A stretch of DNA of 41,068 nucleotides from CAYXRS01 sp964636485. GTDB taxonomy: Bacteria; Gemmatimonadota; Gemmatimonadetes; Gemmatimonadales; Gemmatimonadaceae. Where the stretch lies: positions 1 to 41,068 of the forward strand of contig CAZWSO010000006.1 of NCBI GenBank assembly GCA_964636485.1, written 5' to 3'. Shown here one piece after another: positions 32,600-40,807 of this stretch. The notes below the pieces were generated by a model. It made no database searches. It had not been told where the DNA came from and worked only from the letters and a program-made list of their open reading frames with translations. Position numbers and translations under genes: made by a program. How positions within the stretch are numbered: position 1 is the stretch's first letter; every line of letters starts with the position of its first letter.

Positions 32600-35076
32600 A
32601 CGTCAGCTACGAATGGCTGAAGGAAATGGTTCCGTTCGCGCTTTCTCCCGCGGAGCTGCGCGATCTGATCACGGAACGGTGTGTCATCGTGGACGAGGTG
32701 TTGCCTCTGCGCGAAGATTTGAATGACGTCGTCGTAGGTTTGGTGGTCGAAGCGGCTCCGCACCCCGGCTCTGACCGTCTCACGCTCACGAAGGTCGACG
32801 TCGGCACTGGCGATCTGCTCGAGGTGGTGTGCGGTGCGCCCAACGTCCGTGTTGGTGCGCGCTATCCGTTCGCGGCCGCGGGGACGCTGCTGCCGGGAGG
32901 TCTCAAGCTCGAGAAGCGAAAGATCCGCGGCGTGATCTCGAATGGGATGCTGTGCTCGGCGCGCGAGCTTGCACTCGGAGAGGATGCCGACGGCATTCTC
33001 GAGCTGAACACCGAGAGACCGCCGGGCACCCCGCTGCTGGAAGCGTGGCCGGTCGGTGACACCCGGCTCGTCATCGATGTCACACCCAATCGGCCCGACC
33101 TGCTCTCCCATCATGGAATCGCACGGGAAATCGCGGCCGCAACGGGAGATCCTCTCAGGCTCGCCGAGATTGCACAGGATGGCGGCGCGCCGTCCCCGAA
33201 CGGCGCAAGGCGGGAGGGCGCCCGTGCTCGTCCGGTACGCCGTCATGCAACGCGCGTCGAGGCCGGTGGCGTCGTCGTAGAGCTTCGCGATCCCGTCGGA
33301 TGCCCCCGGTACACCGGTGCCGTCATCCGCGGTGTGAAGGTCGGCCAGAGTCCGGCGTGGTTGGCTGACCGCCTCGTCGCAGTGGGGAGCCGCCCGATCA
33401 ACAACGTGGTGGACATCACCAATTACATCCTCCACGAGCTCGGACAGCCAATGCACGCGTTCGACCTGGCCCGGCTCGACGGTCCGGCGGTCGTTATCCG
33501 AAGAGCGGAGGCGGGCGAGCGCATCCGAACGCTCGATGGCGTCGACCGAACCCTGGATGCGTACATGACGGTCATTGCCGACGCGCGTCGCGCTCAGGCC
33601 GTGGCCGGTGTTATGGGCGGGGGCGAAAGCGAGGTGGGGGAACGGACGACCGACATCTTTCTCGAGGTGGCGTACTTCGATCCTGCTTCCGTTCGGCGCG
33701 CCCGCACAGCACTTGGCCTGTCCACCGACTCGAGCTACCGCTTCGAGCGGGGCACTGATCCGGAGCTCCCGCTTTTCGCCCTTGACCGGGCGCTGCAACT
33801 GCTGGAAGCGCTTACCAACGGTCGACTCGACGGTGAGGCGGTTGATCTTTGCGCTGAAGACATAGCGCAGCGGACGGTTGCGTTGCGCCCGTCGCGCGTG
33901 ACGGTTGTGCTCGGTGAGCACGTCGCCGTGGACGAGATGACGCGTCTGCTTGGCGCAATCGGGTTCGAGAGCACTCGCGAGGGTGAAAACCTCCAGGTGC
34001 GCATTCCCACCTGGCGGCCGGACGTGGCACGAGAGATCGACATCATCGAGGAAGTGGCAAGGCTGCGCGGCTACGACTCTTTCTCCAATATCCTGCGGCC
34101 ATTCCGCCCGGGGACGACCCAGGACTCCCCGCTGGAAGTTATGTCCGGCTGGATGCGCCGCTTGCTCGTGTCGGAAGGACTGCTGGAGGCGCGGCCGATG
34201 CCATTCGTGGCGGGCGCGGATCAGCAGCATGTGCGCGTGGCGAACCCGCTCTCCGAGAATGAGGCGCATCTGCGTCGCGAGCTTCTGGAGTCCCTCGCTC
34301 GACGCGCCGAGTACAACCTGTCGCACATGCAGCGAACGGTACGGCTGTTCGAGATCGGGCACGTCTTCGAGCCCGCCGGCGATGGGCTCCCTCGAGAGGA
34401 GCTTCGTGCGGCAGCGCTCGTGCTGGGGGACCGCCGTCCGCCGCACTGGACAGAGCCGCAGCCTCCAGCCTTTGATGTCTGGGATGCGAAGGCGCTCGGC
34501 CAAGTCATGGCGCGCACGGTCGCGCCTGCAGAGGCGACGATCGAGCTCCGCACGCCGAAGGGCAACGAGGGCGTGCTCTGGGAGGTCTTTATCGCGGGCG
34601 AGCGACGGGGCGTCATTCGCCGTGTTTACCTCGACGCCCCGGTCTGGGCTTCGCCGGCCTTCGGCATCGAGATAACTCTGGCGAGGGTACCGGCTGATCA
34701 GGTCGCACCCGCCGGAAACAACAACTACGATAGTAGGCCGTATCGGTTGCTGGCGCGCAGCCACGCCGTGCGCTTCCGACCGCTTCCGGTCACGCCGGCG
34801 GCGGAGTTCGACCTTGCGCTGCTGGTCCCCTTTTCAATTCCGGCCTTGGAGGTCGAGCGGGTGATTCGCGCTGGTGCGGGCGAGCTGCTCGAGAGCCTGG
34901 CCCTGTTCGATGAATACCGGGGCGCGCCGGTGCCCAAAGGCTTCCGCAGCGTGGCCTGGCGATTGACCTTCCGCCATCCGGAGCGCACTCTACGCGACAA
35001 GGAAATCGCCGGACGTCGCGAGAAGCTGCTTCGTACCCTCGAGGGAGAGCTTGGTGTCAGACAGCGAACGACCTGA
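32596..35076 (+). CDS. pheT: phenylalanyl-tRNA synthetase beta subunit
   Basis: Editing and tRNA-binding subunit, 826 residues. In order: a short N-terminal domain (NVSYEWLKEMVPF); the EMAP-type tRNA-binding domain (VVEAAPHPGSDRLTLTKVDV ... VVCGAPNVRVG); the B3/4 editing domain (RPINNVVDITNYILHELGQP); B5 (VLGEHVAVDEMTRLLGAIGF); a catalytic-like core (VANPLSENEAHLRRELLESL); and the C-terminal FDX-ACB domain. Residues about 195-225 are unusually Arg/Gly/Ala-rich and look like an unaligned insertion. The 3' end overlaps the following coiled-coil gene by about 23 bp. Confidence 0.96.
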   Translation: MNVSYEWLKEMVPFALSPAELRDLITERCVIVDEVLPLREDLNDVVVGLVVEAAPHPGSDRLTLTKVDVGTGDLLEVVCGAPNVRVGARYPFAAAGTLLPGGLKLEKRKIRGVISNGMLCSARELALGEDADGILELNTERPPGTPLLEAWPVGDTRLVIDVTPNRPDLLSHHGIAREIAAATGDPLRLAEIAQDGGAPSPNGARREGARARPVRRHATRVEAGGVVVELRDPVGCPRYTGAVIRGVKVGQSPAWLADRLVAVGSRPINNVVDITNYILHELGQPMHAFDLARLDGPAVVIRRAEAGERIRTLDGVDRTLDAYMTVIADARRAQAVAGVMGGGESEVGERTTDIFLEVAYFDPASVRRARTALGLSTDSSYRFERGTDPELPLFALDRALQLLEALTNGRLDGEAVDLCAEDIAQRTVALRPSRVTVVLGEHVAVDEMTRLLGAIGFESTREGENLQVRIPTWRPDVAREIDIIEEVARLRGYDSFSNILRPFRPGTTQDSPLEVMSGWMRRLLVSEGLLEARPMPFVAGADQQHVRVANPLSENEAHLRRELLESLARRAEYNLSHMQRTVRLFEIGHVFEPAGDGLPREELRAAALVLGDRRPPHWTEPQPPAFDVWDAKALGQVMARTVAPAEATIELRTPKGNEGVLWEVFIAGERRGVIRRVYLDAPVWASPAFGIEITLARVPADQVAPAGNNNYDSRPYRLLARSHAVRFRPLPVTPAAEFDLALLVPFSIPALEVERVIRAGAGELLESLALFDEYRGAPVPKGFRSVAWRLTFRHPERTLRDKEIAGRREKLLRTLEGELGVRQRTT

Positions 35077-35362
35077 CCTGCTGGCCCTCGAGGAGCTGCA
35101 GCGGCTCCTCGCGACGCTGGGGGAAGAGATGGTGGTGCTTCGTCGTCGCGCGCAGCAGGCGGAGGCACGGATTAAAGAGTTGGAGGGTGTGGAGTCGGCA
35201 CCTTCTGCCTCAGGAGCGGACGGCGACCGTCACGCGAATTCGATGGCCCGCGAGAACGAGGTGTTGCGCGCCAGGGTGCGCACGGCTCGCGAGCGCACGC
35301 GCGGACTCCTCCAGCGGGTCCGCTTCCTGAGGCAGCAGCACGAGACGGGGGTGGAGCAGTGA
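35054..35362 (+). CDS. small coiled-coil protein, possibly ZapB-like
   Basis: A 102-residue charged protein with two predicted coiled coils (about 10-46 and 64-98) separated by a Ser/Ala/Gly-rich linker (ESAPSASGADGDRH). It overlaps pheT by 23 bp, and its own stop overlaps the zapA start (GTGA), so it is surely translated with zapA. ZapB-like coiled coils often precede zapA in this order, so a cell-division role is plausible but rests on context. GTG 35054 and the adjacent TTG 35051 are both possible starts after GGGAGAG. Confidence 0.7.
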   Translation: MSDSERPDLLALEELQRLLATLGEEMVVLRRRAQQAEARIKELEGVESAPSASGADGDRHANSMARENEVLRARVRTARERTRGLLQRVRFLRQQHETGVEQ

Positions 35363-35655
35363 GTACCAAGAAGACGGTTGTCCGCGTACACATTCTGGGC
35401 GAGGAGCACGCCATTCGGAGCGATGCTTCGCTGGAGCACACGCGCGCCGTGGCCGCCTACGTCGACCAGGCGATTCGCAAGGTGCAGGCGTCGGGAGTAC
35501 TCGTGGAAACCCACAAGGCAGCGATTCTGGCAGCCCTGCAGATCACTGATGAGCTGTTCCGCGCGCGCTCCGAACGGGAGGAGGTTGCCGAGCGCGTGAA
35601 GGCCCTCTCCGCGGAGACGCGCCGGATGCTCCCCCCAGCCAAGCGCGGAGCCTGA
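35359..35655 (+). CDS. zapA: cell division protein ZapA
   Basis: FtsZ-ring stabiliser. The 98-residue protein has the ZapA N-domain (VVRVHILGEEHAIRSDAS) and a long C-terminal helix (HTRAVAAYVDQAIRKVQA through ERVKALSAETRRML) that forms tetramers. The GTG 35359 start overlaps the previous stop. It is followed by a structured non-coding stretch rather than another gene. Confidence 0.92.
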   Translation: MSTKKTVVRVHILGEEHAIRSDASLEHTRAVAAYVDQAIRKVQASGVLVETHKAAILAALQITDELFRARSEREEVAERVKALSAETRRMLPPAKRGA

Positions 35656-35753
35656 TGGTGCCGCCGGGCGGAGCCGACGGACCTGATTCCTTCCCTCTGA
35701 AGGATCAGTTGCCGCCGCTCTCAGCGAGCCGGATTCCGCCGCGAGCGAGCGCG

Positions 35754-35782
35754 TTGCCTTTTCCGCCGACGGAGCATACCTT
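35754..35782 (+). promoter_or_regulatory. candidate promoter for an RNA between zapA and rny
   Basis: TTGCCT (35754-35759), a 17-bp spacer and TACCTT (35777-35782). Predicted start near 35789. It could serve the candidate RNA, rny, or both. Confidence 0.55.
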
Positions 35783-35788
35783 AACAGC

Positions 35789-35945
35789 CGATGGCCCTGT
35801 GACGTCGTAGGATCAAGCGTGCATTGCAGTTAGCACGTCCCGACCACCGCCCCTCACACGGCGCGGGTCCGGACTTGCCGCAAGCGCACTGCCTCGGCGC
35901 TCGCCGTGGTTCTCCTATTCGGCTGCGCGGTCTCCAGGGACCGCG
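35789..35945 (+). ncRNA. candidate 6S-like structured RNA (or rny leader)
   Basis: The 307-bp gap between zapA and rny holds no convincing gene. Downstream of the promoter, distant segments can pair. GGCCCTG (35793-35799) pairs with CAGGGACC (35935-35942), with one bulged A. GAC (35801-35803) pairs with GTC (35930-35932). GTCGTAGGA (35804-35812) pairs with TCCTATTCGGC (35913-35923), with a 2-nt bulge. CACGGCG (35867-35873) pairs with CGCCGTG near 35902-35908. Together these make a long interrupted rod with a large internal loop, the general 6S RNA shape. In E. coli ssrS lies directly after zapA. An alternative fold is a perfect hairpin CGCGGTC/GACCGCG (35926-35945) close to the rny ribosome-binding site. 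I cannot confirm 6S by eye. Confidence 0.4.
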
Positions 35946-35962
35946 TTGGAGCATAGATAACG

Positions 35963-37546
35963 ATGAACCAGACCGCGTTGATCGCCGCGCTCGGCGCAGC
36001 ATTCGTTGCAGCCGTCGCGGCGTTTTGGATTGGCCACCTGGCTGGACGCAGAGCCGAGCGAAAGGCCCAGACGGTGGCCCGTTCCACCGGAGAGGAAAGC
36101 GCCCGGCGGATCCTGGCGGAGGCGGAGCGGGAGGCGGAAACGATGCGCAAGTCGGCCGTGCTGGCCGGCAAGGAGGAGACGCTTCGCCTGCGTGAGAGCT
36201 GGGAGCAGGAAGCAGTCAAACGGCGCGCCGAACTCGAGCGTGGCGAGAGGCGCGTCCAGGAGCGGGAGAGCAATCTCGACCGCAAGCTCGATGTGCTCGA
36301 AACGCGCGACAAGGAGCTTGGTCGCCGGGCGAGCGATCTGGGCCGTCGCGAAAAAGGAGTGGCCGACCGCGAAACCGAGCTTGAGAGGCTCGCGAGCGAG
36401 GAGCGGCGCCGCCTGGAGCAGCTCTCCGGCATGTCGGCGCAGGAAGCGCGTCAGGAGCTGATGCAGCGGCTCGAGGAGGAAGCGAACGCGGAGGCCGCCA
36501 ACCGTCTCCGCGAGATCAGGGAACAGGCACGGCGCACCGCCGAGCAGGAGGCCAAGAAGATCATCTCCCTGGCAGTCCAGCGGATCGCCTCGGAGCACAC
36601 CGCGGAGATCACGGTCTCTTCGGTTGCCCTCCCTAACGACGAAATGAAGGGACGGATCATCGGTCGCGAGGGGCGAAACATCCGCGCCTTCGAGCTCGCT
36701 ACCGGCGTCGATGTGATCATCGATGACACTCCAGACACCGTGGTAGTGTCCGGCTTCGATCCAGTGCGCCGCGAGATCGCTCGGCTGGCGCTCAGCAAGC
36801 TGGTGAGCGATGGCCGTATCCACCCCGGGCGTATCGAGGAAGTCGTCAGCAAGGCTCGCAGGGAAGTTGACGCCTCAATGATAGAGATGGGCGAGCAGGC
36901 GGCGTACGATACCGGTATTCACGGACTGCACCCCGAGCTCATCAAGCTCATCGGGCGGATGCACTACCGCACGAGCTACGGACAGAACATCCTGCTTCAC
37001 TCGAAGGAGGTTGCGCACCTCGCCGGCATCATGGCCCAGGAGCTCGGCCTGGACGTGCCGATGGCCAAGCGCGGAGCGCTGCTGCACGACGTCGGCAAGG
37101 TGCTCACTCACGAGCACGAGGGCACGCACGTGCAGCTCGGCGTCGAGGTGGCCACCAAGTACGGTGAACATCCGCTGGTCGTGAACTGTATCGCAGCGCA
37201 CCACGACGATGTGCCGCACGAGAGTGAGGTGTCAGTGCTTGTTCAGGCCGCTGATGCGATCTCCGGCTCCCGGCCCGGTGCCCGCCGCGAGGCGTTCGAG
37301 ACGTACGTAAAGCGGCTCGAGGGACTGGAGCGGATCGCATCGAGCTATGGGGGAGTGGAGAAGGTATTTGCGATTCAGGCAGGACGAGAGATACGTGTGA
37401 TCGTCAACCCCGACGATGTGGACGACGCGCGCATGGCGGTGCTCACCGCCGAGATCGCGCGGCGCATCGAGAACGAGCTCCAGTACCCTGGACAGATCAA
37501 GGTGGTGGCCATTCGTGAGCAGCGGGCGGTGGACTTTGCCCGCTGA
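35963..37546 (+). CDS. rny: ribonuclease Y
   Basis: Membrane-anchored endoribonuclease that starts mRNA decay. The 527-residue protein has an N-terminal membrane helix (about 5-24, LIAALGAAFVAAVAAFWIG) and a long charged coiled coil (about 30-190). The KH domain has G-R-I-I-G-R-E-G-R-N-I-R-A-F-E, and the HD domain has LLHSKEVAHLAGIMA, ALLHDVGK and ISGSRPGARRE. ATG 35963 has GGAG about 11 nt upstream. Its 3' end overlaps folD by 11 bp. Confidence 0.96.
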   Translation: MNQTALIAALGAAFVAAVAAFWIGHLAGRRAERKAQTVARSTGEESARRILAEAEREAETMRKSAVLAGKEETLRLRESWEQEAVKRRAELERGERRVQERESNLDRKLDVLETRDKELGRRASDLGRREKGVADRETELERLASEERRRLEQLSGMSAQEARQELMQRLEEEANAEAANRLREIREQARRTAEQEAKKIISLAVQRIASEHTAEITVSSVALPNDEMKGRIIGREGRNIRAFELATGVDVIIDDTPDTVVVSGFDPVRREIARLALSKLVSDGRIHPGRIEEVVSKARREVDASMIEMGEQAAYDTGIHGLHPELIKLIGRMHYRTSYGQNILLHSKEVAHLAGIMAQELGLDVPMAKRGALLHDVGKVLTHEHEGTHVQLGVEVATKYGEHPLVVNCIAAHHDDVPHESEVSVLVQAADAISGSRPGARREAFETYVKRLEGLERIASSYGGVEKVFAIQAGREIRVIVNPDDVDDARMAVLTAEIARRIENELQYPGQIKVVAIREQRAVDFAR

Positions 37547-38423
37547 GCGCATAGACGGCACGGCAATCGCGCGCGACATCCGCGCCGAGGTGGCTTCCAA
37601 TGTCGAGGCGCTGAAGAAAGGGGGGATAACGCCTGGGCTTGCCGTCGTGCTCGTCGGCGAGGACCCTGCCAGCGCGGTCTACGTTCGGATGAAGGGTAAG
37701 GCCTGCGAGGAAGCCGGTATGCACTCGGTTACCATCCGCCTGCCCGCGGAAACATCGGAGAAGGAGCTACTAGCGCAGGTTGACGCACTGAACGCGGATC
37801 CGGCGATTCACGGCATTCTCGTTCAGATGCCGCTCCCCCGGCATATCTCCGCCGATGCCGTAATTCTCCGAGTGGACCCCGCCAAGGACGTGGACGGTTT
37901 TCATCCCGTCAATGTCGGAAGAATGCTGACTGGGGATCATGCGGGCTTCGTGCCCTGCACCCCAGCCGGCGTGCTCGAGCTACTCGCCCGCAGCGATGTT
38001 GATCCAGTGGGGAGCGACTGCGTGATCGTCGGCCGCAGCAACATCGTTGGCAAACCGATGGCCGCACTGCTGATGCAGAACCATCCGGGCGCCAATGCAA
38101 CGGTCACCGTGTGCCACAGCCGGACTGCCGATCTCGCCGCGCACACTCGCCGTGCCGACATTCTGATCGTCGCCGCCGGCAAGCCACGAATGGTGACGGG
38201 GGACATGATCAAGCGCCACGCCGTCGTAATCGACGTCGGCGTGAATCGCGTGGATGATCGGAGCGCCAAGTCGGGATATCGTCTGGTGGGTGACGTCGAC
38301 TTCGCGTCGGCGGAACAGGTTGCGTCGAAAATCACTCCGGTGCCCGGGGGAGTGGGACCCATGACGATCGCGCTTCTTCTCCGAAATACGATTCGCTCGG
38401 CGAGCCGGTTGGTGGAGGCGTAG
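37536..38423 (+). CDS. folD: bifunctional methylenetetrahydrofolate dehydrogenase/cyclohydrolase FolD
   Basis: Interconverts methylene-, methenyl- and formyl-tetrahydrofolate. From TTG 37536 the protein is 295 residues and begins P-A-E-R-I-D-G-T-A-I-A. Signatures are VGEDPASAVYVRMKGKACEEAG (YxxxK catalytic motif), HGILVQMPLPRHI, DPAKDVDGFHPVNVGRM, the NADP-binding VIVGRSNIVGKPMA and TPVPGGVGPMT. The frame extends upstream into rny, but no standard start there fits the family; TTG 37536 does. xseA starts on the last base of its stop codon. Confidence 0.95.
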   Translation: MPAERIDGTAIARDIRAEVASNVEALKKGGITPGLAVVLVGEDPASAVYVRMKGKACEEAGMHSVTIRLPAETSEKELLAQVDALNADPAIHGILVQMPLPRHISADAVILRVDPAKDVDGFHPVNVGRMLTGDHAGFVPCTPAGVLELLARSDVDPVGSDCVIVGRSNIVGKPMAALLMQNHPGANATVTVCHSRTADLAAHTRRADILIVAAGKPRMVTGDMIKRHAVVIDVGVNRVDDRSAKSGYRLVGDVDFASAEQVASKITPVPGGVGPMTIALLLRNTIRSASRLVEA

Positions 38424-39703
38424 TGCCACCGCGTCGCTCCGGTAGTGCTGGCGCTGGCGGTCAGCCAGATCTGTTCGGCGCGGCGGCACGAGCGCCACGG
38501 GGGCGCGCCGAGGCAGCGACCGTGCCGGGAGTTAGCGCGGAGGCCGCGGTCAGTGTGTCCACCCTGACCCGCACGGCCAAGGATCTGGTGGAAGGCGCAT
38601 TCGCCCCGCTTTGGATCCGTGGCGAAGTCACCGACTTCAAGTCCCATCGCAACGGTCACTGGTACTTCTGCCTGCGTGACGAGATCGCGCAGATCCGCTG
38701 TGTCGTCTGGTCGCGTGATCAGTGGCGGATTCCGACTTCTCCTGATGATGGCATGCAGCTCTGCGCCCTCGGCCAGCTCACGGTCTATCCCGCGCGGGGT
38801 GACATGCAGCTCATCATATCGGCAATGGAAGCGGCGGGCGAAGGGCTGTGGCGCAAGGCGCTGGAACAGGCACGTGCCCGACTGGAGGCGGATGGCCTGC
38901 TGCGTCCTGAGCGTAAGCGCCGGCTCGTGCGCTACCCGGAGCGCCTCGCCGTCGTCACCAGCCCTGATGGTGCGGCGTTACAGGACATCGTTTCGGTAGT
39001 CCGCAGGCGTTGTCCATCGGTCGAGGTCGTGCTGGTGCCAACGCGAGTGCAGGGAGAGGGTGCGGCACAGGAGATAGTGTCCGCTGTCGAGCGGGTGGGC
39101 CGATGGGGTCGGGCGGATACGGTGATCGTGGGGCGGGGCGGCGGCGGACGGGAGGATCTGTGGGCGTTCAACGACGAACGAGTCGCGCGAGCTGTGGCCG
39201 CCAGCCCGATCCCGACGATTTCAGCGGTGGGTCATGAGGTAGACGTGTCGCTGTGCGATCTCGTCGCTGACGTGCGCGCCGCAACTCCATCGGCTGCCGC
39301 GGAGGCGGCAGTGCCGATGCTGGCCGAGGAGCTGGAGTTCGTGCGTGTTCTCGCCAACAACGTACGACAGGGACTCTTGCGCCGCGTGCGGAGGGCGGGC
39401 GAGGGGTTGGGCCGCACCCACCGCACATTCACATTGGCGGCAAGGCGCGTGGCCGAGCGGCGGCGCGCGCGACTCGAAACCGTCGCCGGCCGGCTGAACG
39501 CGCTGAGCCCGCTGTCGACGCTGGCGCGTGGGTATGCGGTCGCTCGCGGTGCCGATGGCAGAGCGCTGGGATCCGTCGGCGACTTTGCGATCGGAGAAGA
39601 TTTCACGCTCACGGTACGCGATGGCCGGGTGGAGGCAACCGTGCAAGGCATCATCACGAGCCCAGCCGGGCGCGAACGTGTAGCGCTCGATCCTGAGGAG
39701 TAG
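38423..39703 (+). CDS. xseA: exodeoxyribonuclease VII large subunit
   Basis: Large subunit of the single-strand-specific nuclease. The 426-residue protein from GTG 38423 has an N-terminal OB-fold (about 38-130, AVSVSTLTRTAKDLVEGAFAP then WIRGEVTDFKSH) and the catalytic domain (PERLAVVTSPDGAALQDI, RGGGGREDLWAFNDERVARA, SAVGHEVDVSLCDLVADVRAATPSAAAE). A C-terminal coiled coil follows, then LARGYAVARGADGRALGS. The first 35 residues are a low-complexity extension with QPDLF at 14-18, a match to the beta-clamp binding consensus. An in-frame GTG at 38522 would remove this extension. xseB follows 2 bp downstream. Confidence 0.95.
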   Translation: MPPRRSGSAGAGGQPDLFGAAARAPRGRAEAATVPGVSAEAAVSVSTLTRTAKDLVEGAFAPLWIRGEVTDFKSHRNGHWYFCLRDEIAQIRCVVWSRDQWRIPTSPDDGMQLCALGQLTVYPARGDMQLIISAMEAAGEGLWRKALEQARARLEADGLLRPERKRRLVRYPERLAVVTSPDGAALQDIVSVVRRRCPSVEVVLVPTRVQGEGAAQEIVSAVERVGRWGRADTVIVGRGGGGREDLWAFNDERVARAVAASPIPTISAVGHEVDVSLCDLVADVRAATPSAAAEAAVPMLAEELEFVRVLANNVRQGLLRRVRRAGEGLGRTHRTFTLAARRVAERRRARLETVAGRLNALSPLSTLARGYAVARGADGRALGSVGDFAIGEDFTLTVRDGRVEATVQGIITSPAGRERVALDPEE

Positions 39704-39705
39704 CC

Positions 39706-39918
39706 ATGTCGTATGAGGCGGACATACAGCGGATCGAGCAGATCGTGGCCGAGTTGGAGCGCGACGATCTGGAGCTCGACCGGGCGCTGCAGCTGTTCGA
39801 GGAGGGGGTGGAGCGCCTGCGCGGCGCCGCGGCGGCCTTGTCGCGCGTGGAAGCGCAGGTCCGCGTCCTGACGGAAACGGCCGAGGGCGATTTTCATCTG
39901 TCCAAGCCCGGTGGCTGA
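39706..39918 (+). CDS. xseB: exodeoxyribonuclease VII small subunit
   Basis: A 70-residue helical protein with the XseB pattern: SYEADIQRIEQIVAELERDDLELDRALQLFEEG, then a second helix ending ALSRVEAQVRVL. It binds and activates XseA. The Shine-Dalgarno sequence is GAGGAG upstream of ATG 39706. ispA starts inside its last 8 bp. Confidence 0.95.
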   Translation: MSYEADIQRIEQIVAELERDDLELDRALQLFEEGVERLRGAAAALSRVEAQVRVLTETAEGDFHLSKPGG

Positions 39919-40807
39919 GACTGTCGCCTTCGATTTCGCCGCCGATCGAGCGGCGGTGGATGAGGCGCTCCGCGAGTTGTGTGAGCGCTATCTGGTGGAG
40001 CTCGAGCGGCCAGTAGCCGACGCGATCCGCTACGGCATCCTGGGAGAGGGAAAACGCCTCCGGCCAGTGCTGCTTCTGGCGGCCTATCGCGCCGCCGGGG
40101 GAGATCAGGACGCCTATCCGCTCGCCGCCGCTGTGGAGGTAGTGCACGCGTACTCCCTGGTACATGATGACCTGCCGTGCATGGACGATGACGATGTGCG
40201 TCGTGGTCGCCCGACGACGCACCGCGTGTTCGGCGTAGCTGCCGCTGCCGCGGCGGGGGTGACGATGGTGCCGCTCGCCGCCTGCGTCGCCTTCGATGCG
40301 GCCGCCGAGCTCGGGTTGCCTCCCGAGGTGTGTGGGGACATCGTTCGTGAGTTGATGCAGGCGTCTGGCGCGGGCGGCATGGTGGGGGGCCAGCTCCTCG
40401 ACCTCGAGGGGGAAAATCTTCAACTCGGGCTCGGGGACCTGGAACGGATTCATCGCGCCAAAACCGGTGCTTTGATCGCCGCGTCGACGACCATTGGCGG
40501 GCTGGCGGCGCGGGCGGACGCCGCCCTCGTCGAGGCACTGCGTGGGTACGGTGCTTCGTTGGGGCTGGCGTTCCAGATCGCGGATGATGTGCTCGACGCC
40601 ACGGCTACAACGGCGGAGCTTGGAAAGATTGCCGGCCGGGATGCCGTGTTGCGCAAGAGCACCTACCCGGCACACCTTGGCGCGACAGGTGCACGTTCGC
40701 GCGCGCTAGAGCTGGCAAAGGGGGCGTGCGCTTTGCTGCGCGATGTCGGTTTGTTGACGCCCGATCTCGAAAGGCTCGCCCACTTCACCGTGGCGCGCCG
40801 GTCATGA
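39911..40807 (+). CDS. ispA: polyprenyl synthetase, geranyl/farnesyl diphosphate synthase
   Basis: Condenses isopentenyl diphosphate with allylic diphosphates. The 298-residue protein has the first aspartate-rich motif DDLPCMDDDDVRRG (with GKRLRP upstream), HRAKTGALI, and the second aspartate-rich motif FQIADDVLD. It begins at GTG 39911, overlapping xseB. The xseA-xseB-ispA-dxs order is classical and supplies isoprenoid precursors for quinones and undecaprenyl phosphate. Confidence 0.94.
   Translation: MAETVAFDFAADRAAVDEALRELCERYLVELERPVADAIRYGILGEGKRLRPVLLLAAYRAAGGDQDAYPLAAAVEVVHAYSLVHDDLPCMDDDDVRRGRPTTHRVFGVAAAAAAGVTMVPLAACVAFDAAAELGLPPEVCGDIVRELMQASGAGGMVGGQLLDLEGENLQLGLGDLERIHRAKTGALIAASTTIGGLAARADAALVEALRGYGASLGLAFQIADDVLDATATTAELGKIAGRDAVLRKSTYPAHLGATGARSRALELAKGACALLRDVGLLTPDLERLAHFTVARRS

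Noticed and set aside
32557..34764. 735-codon - strand frame opposite pheT
   Set aside because: Shadow of pheT, which is unmistakable on the + strand.
35830..35838. TTAGCAC, half of a CIRCE element
   Set aside because: The partner half GAGTGCTAA is absent at the required 9-bp spacing.
35836..35956. A short frame reading RKRTASALAVVLLFGCAVSRD, like a lipoprotein signal peptide, just before rny
   Set aside because: The frame has no ATG, GTG or TTG after its upstream in-frame stop and ends after about 25 residues; the region is better explained as structured RNA.
39221..40675. 484-codon - strand frame opposite xseA-ispA
   Set aside because: It crosses three well-supported + strand genes and shows no recognisable domain.
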